The notes below the pieces were generated by a model. It made no database searches and had not been told where the DNA came from. It saw only the letters and a list, made by a program, of their open reading frames with translations. This document shows, piece after piece, positions 1 through 5,435 of a stretch of 6,886 nt of DNA. Position numbers and translations under genes: made by a program. Position 1 is the first letter of the stretch. Each line of letters starts with the position of its first letter. Source of the DNA: CAVQBP01 sp964448105 (GTDB lineage: Bacteria; Bacteroidota; Ignavibacteria; Ignavibacteriales; Ignavibacteriaceae). The DNA is taken from assembly GCA_964448105.1 (NCBI GenBank), contig CAYUVK010000164.1:1-6886 (forward strand), read 5' to 3'.

Positions 1-497
1 TCAAGTGCTCTTAATACACGCTTCCAATTTTGAGGCAGCATTTTGGAAGCACTTTCAGGATCAACTTTTATTAATTCATTGTAAATATATTCATTTCCAA
101 ATAATTCTTTTTGATTTATTAAATAGTTCCTATAATCCACATCAAGATCTGCCGAATTAAATATTCCATCTATAACAGCTTTAATATATAAACCCGAACC
201 ACCGACGATGATTGGAATTTTATTATTCAGGATTAATTTTTCACAAATACCAAGAGCATCTTTTTCAAATTTACTTGCATTATAATATTCACCCGGATTT
301 AAAGAATCTATAAAGTGATGCTTGATTTTTCTTAAAATATTTTGCCCTGGTTTTGCAGTTCCAATATTAAGGTGCTTGTAAAACTGCCTGCTATCGGCGG
401 AAATAATTTCAGAATTTATAGCTCCGGCTAACAATAAACCCAATTCGGTTTTCCCGGAACAAGTGGGACCGACAATTACAATTACTTTTCGTTCCAA
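1..497 (-). CDS. miaA: tRNA dimethylallyltransferase MiaA, N-terminal part (cut by left window edge)
   Basis: MiaA transfers a dimethylallyl group from dimethylallyl diphosphate to N6 of A37 in tRNAs reading codons that start with U. About 165 residues of a usual 300 or so are present. Visible are the P-loop GPTCSGKT (residues 10-17), the SADSRQ motif with the probable catalytic Asp35, NIGTAKP (44-50), a PIIVGGSGLY segment and, at the edge, NWKRVLRALE, all typical of MiaA. The frame has no ATG before the P-loop. The most plausible start is TTG at 497-495, giving MERKVIVIVGPT, preceded directly by the purine-rich AGGGAAGG (498-505), which is closer than a normal Shine-Dalgarno site. This start overlaps the end of pcm by 16 bp, so the two genes are probably co-transcribed and translationally coupled. 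Family assignment is firm; the exact start is less so. Confidence 0.93.
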   Translation of the reverse strand, partial: MERKVIVIVGPTCSGKTELGLLLAGAINSEIISADSRQFYKHLNIGTAKPGQNILRKIKHHFIDSLNPGEYYNASKFEKDALGICEKLILNNKIPIIVGGSGLYIKAVIDGIFNSADLDVDYRNYLINQKELFGNEYIYNELIKVDPESASKMLPQNWKRVLRAL

Positions 498-1120
498 CCT
501 TCCCTGCCGATTAATGGTACAAAAGTAAATTCGGGTATTTCTCTTTCTTCAAATTTCTCTTCTTCAATCTTTTTAATTATTTTTAATTTCTGAGAATGTC
601 TTGTTCCTACGGGAATAACCAATCTCCCATCAATTGCTAACTGCTTCTTGTAAGAATTAGGAACAGACGGAGAACCGGCAGTTACAATAATTCCATCATA
701 AGGTGCAAATTCTTCCCAGCCGATTGTGCCGTCACCATATTTTGTGTATACACGTATTCCCAATTTATCAAACAGCTTCTGAGTTTTTATATAAATTTCA
801 AATTGACGTTCAATGCTGTAAACTTTCATTCCCATATATTCAAGGATTGCAGCCTGGTATCCGGAGCCTGTACCGATTTCCAGGACTTTTGAATTTGACT
901 TTAAATTTAATGCTTGCGTCATAAATGCCACGGTATAAGGCTGCGAGATAGTCTGTCCGTAACCAATCGGCAATGCAACATCTTTATATGCATGCATTTT
1001 CAATGCTTCAGGAATGAACAAATGCCTCCCGACCGAACCAATTGCTTCAAGAACATTAGTATCTGTAATTCCATTCATCGAAAGCTTATTTACCAATTCA
1101 AGTCTCTCGGTTTCAAACAT
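482..1120 (-). CDS. pcm: Protein-L-isoaspartate O-methyltransferase
   Basis: This cytosolic enzyme uses SAM to methylate L-isoaspartyl residues that form in ageing proteins, the first step of their repair. With the ATG at 1120-1118 the product has 212 residues, normal for the family. The SAM-binding motif I is VLEIGTGSGYQ (residues 79-89). The family-specific substrate loop GQTISQPY is at 55-62, a GDG follows at 129-131, and the C-terminal VPLIGREGW at 201-209 is also characteristic. A longer reading from TTG at 1153 would add 11 residues of low-complexity sequence (YNNLNITKNT and so on) that do not belong to the family, so the ATG is preferred. No Shine-Dalgarno site precedes it. It is the first gene of a minus-strand pair with miaA. 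Confidence 0.95.
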   Translation of the reverse strand: MFETERLELVNKLSMNGITDTNVLEAIGSVGRHLFIPEALKMHAYKDVALPIGYGQTISQPYTVAFMTQALNLKSNSKVLEIGTGSGYQAAILEYMGMKVYSIERQFEIYIKTQKLFDKLGIRVYTKYGDGTIGWEEFAPYDGIIVTAGSPSVPNSYKKQLAIDGRLVIPVGTRHSQKLKIIKKIEEEKFEEREIPEFTFVPLIGREGWNEK

Positions 1121-1144
1121 TGTATTTTTTGTAATATTAAGATT

Positions 1145-1158
1145 ATTATACAAAAATA
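1145..1158 (-). promoter_or_regulatory. Possible promoter element for pcm-miaA
   Basis: Reading the minus strand there is TATTTTTG (1158-1151), which fits the Bacteroidota -7 consensus TAnnTTTG, followed by TATAAT (1150-1145). They lie 25-38 bases upstream of the pcm ATG. No convincing -33 or -35 partner is visible and the surroundings are very AT-rich, so chance matches are likely. Tentative. Confidence 0.3.
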
Positions 1159-1160
1159 AA

Positions 1161-1166
1161 TATAAT
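1161..1166 (+). promoter_or_regulatory. Possible -10 box for the UPF0316 gene
   Basis: A perfect TATAAT lies 48 bases upstream of the ATG at 1215, pointing the opposite way from the candidate pcm promoter. No recognisable -35 hexamer sits 16-18 bases upstream. The assignment rests on the divergent gene order and one hexamer in AT-rich DNA. Confidence 0.25.
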
Positions 1167-1171
1167 ATTTT

Positions 1172-1202
1172 ATAAATTTCTTTTTAGATAAATTTCTTTT
1201 TA
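1172..1202 (+). repeat. 15-bp direct repeat in the divergent intergenic region
   Basis: The 15-mer ATAAATTTCTTTTTA occurs at 1172-1186 and again at 1188-1202, identical, with one intervening G (period 16). It occupies most of the leader between the candidate -10 box and the UPF0316 start. It may be a replication-slippage duplication or a doubled binding site; the sequence alone does not decide. Confidence 0.85.
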
Positions 1203-1214
1203 TTGAAAGTGCTA

Positions 1215-1742
1215 ATGAACGAAATAATTAACATAATTTTAGGCGCATTATTAATTATGTGTATGAGGATATGTGATGTGTCAATAGATACCTTCAGGAT
1301 GATTTTAGTTGTCCAGGGGAAAAAATATTTAGCCGGTACGGCAGGTTTTTTCGAAGTTCTAATCTGGATCTTCGCTATAAGGTTTATTATGCAGCACCTT
1401 GATAATATTGCTAACTTTTTCGGTTATGCTACCGGATATGGATTGGGCAACATAATAGGTATTACCATTGAGCAAAAAATAGGTTTGGGTCATGTTCAAT
1501 TGAACGTTATTTCAATGCATTATACAGATCTTATAGCGGATACATTGAGAAAATCAAAATATGGAGTAACAATTCTTCCCGGAGAAGGGGGATCAGGGGG
1601 TGTATCAATTATTGTATTAATTACTCCAAGAAAAATGCAAAAGAAAGTGATAAAATTAATTGAATCAATCGATCCCAAAGCATTTATTTCTGTTCAGTAT
1701 TCTTTACCTTATCGAGGATTTATGTGGGGAACGCGGAAATAA
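1215..1742 (+). CDS. UPF0316 membrane protein (DUF5698-DUF2179)
   Basis: The product (175 residues) resembles the UPF0316 family of small membrane proteins of unknown function. Three hydrophobic segments lie at about 4-20, 38-58 and 66-84. They hold the family hallmarks RICDVSIDTFRMI (18-30), AGFFEVLIWI (43-52) and a glycine-rich GYATGYGLGNIIGI (70-83) followed by EQKIGLG. The soluble C-terminal half (about 95-175) looks like DUF2179, with YGVTILPGEGGSGG (116-129), the TPRK turn (137-140) and a final DPKAFISV (153-160). The ATG at 1215 is chosen over TTG at 1203 because the family starts close to the first membrane segment; a GAAAG at 1205-1209 is a weak ribosome-binding candidate. It is divergent from pcm and lies 71 bp ahead of tadA. 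The biochemical role is unknown; a ligand-sensing cytosolic domain tied to the membrane is only a guess. Confidence 0.88.
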   Translation: MNEIINIILGALLIMCMRICDVSIDTFRMILVVQGKKYLAGTAGFFEVLIWIFAIRFIMQHLDNIANFFGYATGYGLGNIIGITIEQKIGLGHVQLNVISMHYTDLIADTLRKSKYGVTILPGEGGSGGVSIIVLITPRKMQKKVIKLIESIDPKAFISVQYSLPYRGFMWGTRK

Positions 1743-1753
1743 GCGAAATTTAG

Positions 1754-1780
1754 AAATCTTTTTTTGGAAGGTAAAGATTT
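1754..1780 (+). terminator. AT-rich hairpin between the UPF0316 gene and tadA
   Basis: AAATCTTT (1754-1761) is the reverse complement of AAAGATTT (1773-1780), giving an 8-bp stem with an 11-base loop, starting 11 bases after the UPF0316 stop codon. The stem has only one G-C pair and no clean T-run follows, so it would be a poor intrinsic terminator. It could equally be an attenuating structure in the tadA leader, or chance. Confidence 0.3.
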
Positions 1781-1813
1781 AATATTCCTTGTTTAAAATT
1801 TATAATTTTCTCT

Positions 1814-2299
1814 ATGACTTTTTCAGAAGATGTTTATCGTTATATGTATGCTGCTTTGCAGGAAGCGGAAAAGGCATTCGATATAAATGAAGTCCCCGTT
1901 GGAGCGGTTATTGTTTATAAAAATCAAATAATAGGTAGAGGTTACAACCAGGTGGAAATGCTTAAAGATCCCACCGCCCATGCAGAAATGATAGCAATTA
2001 CAGCGGCCGCAAATTTCTTAAGCAATTGGCGCTTAAATGAGTGCGATATTTACGTGACTATGGAACCTTGTATTATGTGTGCAGGGGCCTTAGTATCTGC
2101 AAGAATTAATAGTCTTTATTTTTCCGTATTCGATACTAAATTCGGGGCATGCGGATCAATTTTCAATCTTTGTGAAGATCAAAGACTCAATCATAAAATA
2201 AAAGTATATTCCGGGATATACGGCCAAGAAAGTGAAGATTTGCTGAAAAGATTTTTTGAAAAGCTTAGAAATGAAAAATCAAACGGAAATAAAAATTAA
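1814..2299 (+). CDS. tadA: tRNA-specific adenosine deaminase TadA
   Basis: TadA deaminates the wobble adenosine A34 to inosine in tRNA-Arg(ACG) and is essential in most bacteria. The 161-residue product has the complete zinc-deaminase signature: HAE at 56-58 (zinc ligand His56, proton-shuttle Glu58) and PCIMC at 85-89 (ligands Cys86 and Cys89). Also visible are the N-terminal EVPVGAVIV (26-34), the DPTAHAEM context, and FDTKFGACGSIFNL (106-119), which marks tRNA deaminases rather than cytidine or dCMP deaminases. Length is normal for the family. The ATG has no Shine-Dalgarno site, only an AT-rich leader. It stands between the UPF0316 gene and adk on the same strand, but the 71- and 96-bp gaps make a single transcript uncertain. 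Confidence 0.95.
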   Translation: MTFSEDVYRYMYAALQEAEKAFDINEVPVGAVIVYKNQIIGRGYNQVEMLKDPTAHAEMIAITAAANFLSNWRLNECDIYVTMEPCIMCAGALVSARINSLYFSVFDTKFGACGSIFNLCEDQRLNHKIKVYSGIYGQESEDLLKRFFEKLRNEKSNGNKN

Positions 2300-2355
2300 G
2301 TTGTTTTGCTGTTATACTTCTAAATTGCTTGATTGAAAATTTTAATAATAATAAT

Positions 2356-2381
2356 TTGTATCATCAAATTGTATCATCAAA
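2356..2381 (+). repeat. 13-bp perfect tandem repeat upstream of adk
   Basis: TTGTATCATCAAA occurs twice back to back (2356-2368 and 2369-2381) without mismatch. It follows directly on a short TAA microsatellite (about four units, 2343-2355) and ends 14 bases before the adk ATG. The repeat therefore lies in the 5' leader or core promoter of adk; each unit contains TATCAT, a weak -10-like hexamer. Confidence 0.9.
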
Positions 2382-2383
2382 AA

Positions 2384-2388
2384 AGGGA
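2384..2388 (+). promoter_or_regulatory. Ribosome binding site of adk
   Basis: AGGGA lies 7 bases before the adk ATG at 2396, a normal spacing for pairing with the 16S rRNA tail. It stands out because most other genes in the window lack a recognisable Shine-Dalgarno site. Confidence 0.5.
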
Positions 2389-2395
2389 AAATTAA

Positions 2396-3052
2396 ATGCA
2401 GCTTATTCTATTCGGACCTCCCGGAGTTGGAAAGGGAACCCAGGCAAAAAAACTATCGGCAAAATATGGTATTCCGCATATTTCAACAGGTGATATTTTA
2501 CGAGAAGCCGTAAAAAATAAAACGGCTTTGGGTATTAGAGCACAGGAAATTATGCAGAGAGGTGAATTAGTGCCGGATGATATTATGGTTGGGATTGTAA
2601 GGGATACTTTAAAAAAACCAAGATGTAAAACTGGATTTATACTTGATGGTTTTCCGCGATCACTCGGACAGGCAGAATCGCTTAACAAAATACTGGCTGA
2701 GTTGAAAATAAATAATATATATATAATAAATATTACTGCAAGCGAGGAAGAATTAATTAAGAGGTTAACCAACAGGAGGGCTTGCAAATCATGCGGCAGC
2801 ATCTTTAATTACAAAGAAATAAAGGATAAAAAGGAATGCCCCGTTTGTCATGCAGATAATAGTTTCTATCAAAGGAATGACGACAAAGAAGATGTGATTA
2901 GAAACAGGTTAAAGGTTTACAGTTCTACAACAAAGCCGGTCCTTCAATATTATAAAAAACATAATTATGTTATAGATATCAATGGGCTGCAGGAAATAGA
3001 AGAAGTTACGAATAATATTTTGTCTGCGTTATCAAATATGAAAAATAATTAA
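2396..3052 (+). CDS. adk: Adenylate kinase, zinc-binding long form
   Basis: Adk catalyses ATP + AMP = 2 ADP in the cytosol. The 218-residue product shows the P-loop GPPGVGKGT (7-15), the AMP-binding STGDILR (30-36), DGFPRS (84-89), and the LID domain at about 124-162. The LID holds Cys130, Cys133, Cys148 and Cys151 in two CxxC pairs, the arrangement that binds structural zinc in long-type kinases. The conserved RNDDKEDVIRNRL (160-172) follows and contributes arginines to the active site. Length and domain order are complete. The start is supported by an AGGGA at 2384-2388. A perfect tandem repeat occupies the leader. The gene ends tail to tail with ftsE, overlapping it by 4 bp. Confidence 0.97.
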   Translation: MQLILFGPPGVGKGTQAKKLSAKYGIPHISTGDILREAVKNKTALGIRAQEIMQRGELVPDDIMVGIVRDTLKKPRCKTGFILDGFPRSLGQAESLNKILAELKINNIYIINITASEEELIKRLTNRRACKSCGSIFNYKEIKDKKECPVCHADNSFYQRNDDKEDVIRNRLKVYSSTTKPVLQYYKKHNYVIDINGLQEIEEVTNNILSALSNMKNN

Positions 3053-3065
3053 GCTTTCTGCTTAA
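3049..3065. terminator. Small hairpin at the adk/ftsE convergent junction
   Basis: TTAAGC (3049-3054) pairs with GCTTAA (3060-3065) around a 5-base loop. The stem covers both stop codons. On the minus strand it is followed by TTATTTTTC, so it might help end the ftsE transcript; on the plus strand no T-run follows. With six pairs and only two G-C pairs it would be weak. Confidence 0.3.
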
Positions 3066-3720
3066 GTACGGCTTTGAATGCTTTACCGTTTTCAAGTTTA
3101 AATATTTTCATATTTACGCTTTTTACAATTTCGTAATTGTGAGTAGCAAATAAAATTGCCGTTCCTTTTAAATTTATCTTTTTTAATATTTCCACAATTT
3201 CGCCGGAAGTTTCAGGATCAAGATTTCCGGTAGGTTCATCAGCTAAAATAAGAATAGGTTCATTTAATATTGATCTGGCAATTGCTACTCGCTGCTTTTC
3301 CCCGCCGGATAATTCAGAAGGCATACTATTCCGCCTATGAAATAATCCGACATCCGATAAAGAATTTGTAATTCTTTTCTTTATTTCCCTTCGGGGTGTA
3401 TTTGTTGCTTCCAATACAAAAGAAAGATTTTCATAAATATTTCGATCTTTTAACAATTTAAAATCCTGAAATATAATTCCTATTTTTCTTCTTAAAAGCG
3501 GTAGCTCTTTCCTTTTAATAGTTTTTGAATTATACCTGTCAAATTCAACCATACCGGATGAGGGGAAAATATTCATATAAATCATTTGAAGAAGTGTGCT
3601 TTTACCCGAGCCGCTCCTCCCTATTAAGAATACAAACTCGCCTTGACCTACAGACAAACTTAGATTTGTAAATACAGGTTGGTTCGAATAATTAAATTCT
3701 ACGTCGCTGATGTTTAACAT
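3049..3720 (-). CDS. ftsE: Cell division ATP-binding protein FtsE
   Basis: FtsE is the cytosolic ABC ATPase that works with the membrane protein FtsX; the complex controls peptidoglycan hydrolases at the division site in many bacteria. The 223-residue product has Walker A GRSGSGKST (34-42), a Q-loop in IIFQDFKLL (82-90), the signature LSGGEKQR (137-144), Walker B ILILADEPTGNLD (156-168) with Glu162, and switch His194. The segment RRKIGIIFQDFKLLKDR is typical of FtsE and separates it from LolD and MacB relatives, though these are close. The ATG at 3720 gives the usual N-terminus and lies inside the 3' end of the methyltransferase gene (29-bp overlap), so translation is probably coupled. It is the last gene of the minus-strand unit; no ftsX follows. 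Confidence 0.9.
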   Translation of the reverse strand: MLNISDVEFNYSNQPVFTNLSLSVGQGEFVFLIGRSGSGKSTLLQMIYMNIFPSSGMVEFDRYNSKTIKRKELPLLRRKIGIIFQDFKLLKDRNIYENLSFVLEATNTPRREIKKRITNSLSDVGLFHRRNSMPSELSGGEKQRVAIARSILNEPILILADEPTGNLDPETSGEIVEILKKINLKGTAILFATHNYEIVKSVNMKIFKLENGKAFKAVLKQKA

Positions 3721-4447
3721 TTGATTTTACTTTCTTAACAATAAATTGCACTCTTTCAGAATCTTCACAGGCTTTTATAAATGAGAATGTCTCCATACAT
3801 TCTACTACGTATAAGCCGGCTGATTCTATAATGTCGAAATATAAATCAAAAGGATAAATTTTTTGCCTATGTACCTCGATAAATATATTATTATCTATCT
3901 TTATTTTGAAAATATTTTTATGAATTCTGATTTTTTTGTTGTAAGTAGTTTCGTGGACAAATGAAATTCCTTTGTGACTTCCTTTTCTTACTGGTTTTTT
4001 AACATGCAGCAGACTATTTCTTTCAAGACTTACATCAAAAGTAAAAATTCCATCATCTTTTAAAATTGATTTAACTTCTTTAAACAAATTTAGTAAACTT
4101 TTTTTATTAGTAAGATAGTTTACACTATCGAAAGTAGAATATATCAAGTCATACTTTGATTTAAAAGGAAGCCTGCTCATATCGCAACACACTTTAGGAA
4201 TTTTATTAACTTTAGAAGCAGCCAGCATTTTGAAGGATTTATCCGTTACAATTATATTTGGAAAATATTCAACAAAATATTCTGCAAAATTACAATTTCC
4301 CCCGGCTAATTCTAATACAACAGCATCTTCATTAACATACAGCTCCACTACAGCAAGAAGATATTCCGACCACCGGTCATAACGGACTTTATTCATTACA
4401 GAATTATAAATAAGCGAAAGCTTATTATAAATTTCATCGGGAGGCAT
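3692..4447 (-). CDS. Class I SAM-dependent methyltransferase, substrate unknown
   Basis: The 251-residue product has a Rossmann-type methyltransferase fold in its first half. Motif I is VVLELAGGNCNF (43-54), an acidic residue ends strand 2 (Asp69 in IVTDKS), CCDMSRLPF (87-95) matches the CDMxxLPF motif, and YDLIYSTFDSVNYL (99-112) is motif IV. Motif I is unusual: where relatives have E-L-A-C-G-T-G this protein has E-L-A-G-G-N-C, so the last glycine is Cys52. The C-terminal half (about 145-235) is strand-rich, as in small-molecule methyltransferases. The N-terminal YNKLSLIYNSVMNKVRYDRW resembles the family start, which supports the ATG at 4447. The gene overlaps pdxA by 14 bp and ftsE by 29 bp. 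The substrate cannot be told from sequence. Confidence 0.85.
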   Translation of the reverse strand: MPPDEIYNKLSLIYNSVMNKVRYDRWSEYLLAVVELYVNEDAVVLELAGGNCNFAEYFVEYFPNIIVTDKSFKMLAASKVNKIPKVCCDMSRLPFKSKYDLIYSTFDSVNYLTNKKSLLNLFKEVKSILKDDGIFTFDVSLERNSLLHVKKPVRKGSHKGISFVHETTYNKKIRIHKNIFKIKIDNNIFIEVHRQKIYPFDLYFDIIESAGLYVVECMETFSFIKACEDSERVQFIVKKVKSNVKHQRRRI

Positions 4448-5423
4448 TGGCTTTTCTGTTATTTACTATTTTCTCTGCTAAATAAAAAGCTTCCAGAATG
4501 CTTGATTCATCAGCAATATTTTTCCCTGCAATATCGTAAGCTACCCCATGATCAGGGGAAGTTCTGACAATAGGCAAACCAGCAGTATAGTTAACCCCTG
4601 AAGAAAAACTTAATAATTTAAATGGAATTAATACCTGGTCATGATACATCCCCAGAACCAGATCATAATTTTTATAATTTCTGCTTCCAAAAAATGCATC
4701 AGGCGAAAAAGGTCCAAATAAATATTTTGAGTACGGAATCTCTTTTATTAAAGGTGCAATAATTTTTTTTTCTTCATTCCCTATTAATCCATCTTCCCCG
4801 GCATGGGGATTTAAACCTAAAACTGCAATTTTAGGGTTTTGAATTCCCATATCATGGACAAGCATATTAATAACTACTTCTACTTTTTTCTTAATATTTT
4901 TAGCGGATAATAATTTTGAAACCGCTTTAATTGGTTCATGAATGGTAATTAGTGCGGCATTCATTTCTTTTGAGGTAAATACCATTACAAAGTTTTTTAC
5001 TCCGGACCACTCGGCATACATTTCTGTATGCCCTGGGAAATTATAGCCTGCTAATTTGATTGCTGTTTTGGAAATTGGTGCAGTTATTACTGCATCAGCT
5101 ATTTTTTTATTTAGAAGTTCAGAAGAAAGTTTTATTGCTTTAAAAGCCGTTTTCCCTGAAGCTTCAGTCGGCTTCCCCCATTCGAATTTTGACTTTTTAA
5201 TATTTAGTACTGTAACAATACCCGGCTTTAAATCGTTAAATTTTTTTTTAATCTCGAATCTGAAGGCAGCCGGTGTAATATTGAGAGTTTCTTTAAAGAT
5301 ATTTTCAGGACAGATAAAAATAAAATTATTTGATAAACTTGAAGAAATTCTATTTAAGGATTTTATAACTATTTCAGGACCGATTCCGTTTACATCCCCG
5401 CATGTAAAAATAAATTTATTCAT
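4434..5423 (-). CDS. pdxA: 4-hydroxythreonine-4-phosphate dehydrogenase PdxA
   Basis: PdxA oxidises 4-phosphohydroxy-L-threonine with NAD; the product, after decarboxylation, is joined to 1-deoxyxylulose 5-phosphate by PdxJ to form pyridoxine 5'-phosphate (DXP-dependent vitamin B6 route). The 329-residue product is full length. Visible motifs are GDVNGIGPEI (9-18), TAPISK (114-119), GHTEMYAEW (131-139), GLNPHAGEDG (203-212), GPFSPDAFF (237-245), MYHDQVLIPFK (259-269) and TSPDHGVAYDIAG (288-300). His132, His207 and His261 correspond to the three metal ligands of the family. The ATG at 5423 gives the canonical N-terminus. It begins 12 bp after the GWxTD gene stop and its end overlaps the methyltransferase start by 14 bp, so these genes form one operon. 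Confidence 0.95.
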   Translation of the reverse strand: MNKFIFTCGDVNGIGPEIVIKSLNRISSSLSNNFIFICPENIFKETLNITPAAFRFEIKKKFNDLKPGIVTVLNIKKSKFEWGKPTEASGKTAFKAIKLSSELLNKKIADAVITAPISKTAIKLAGYNFPGHTEMYAEWSGVKNFVMVFTSKEMNAALITIHEPIKAVSKLLSAKNIKKKVEVVINMLVHDMGIQNPKIAVLGLNPHAGEDGLIGNEEKKIIAPLIKEIPYSKYLFGPFSPDAFFGSRNYKNYDLVLGMYHDQVLIPFKLLSFSSGVNYTAGLPIVRTSPDHGVAYDIAGKNIADESSILEAFYLAEKIVNNRKANASR

Positions 5424-5435
5424 AGAAATCCGGGC

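Noticed and set aside
703..1159. Two short plus-strand open frames
   Set aside because: Both are antisense to pcm and have cysteine-rich, random-looking translations.
1814..2299. Cytidine or dCMP deaminase instead of TadA
   Set aside because: The HAE/PCIMC spacing and the DTKFGACGS segment are those of tRNA adenosine deaminases.
2392..2802. Minus-strand open frame of 136 codons
   Set aside because: It is antisense to adk, which is unmistakable in the other strand; no domain is visible.
3049..3720. LolD or MacB-type ABC ATPase instead of FtsE
   Set aside because: The segment KIGIIFQDFKLLKDR and the short C-terminus fit FtsE better, although the families are close and no permease is adjacent to settle it.
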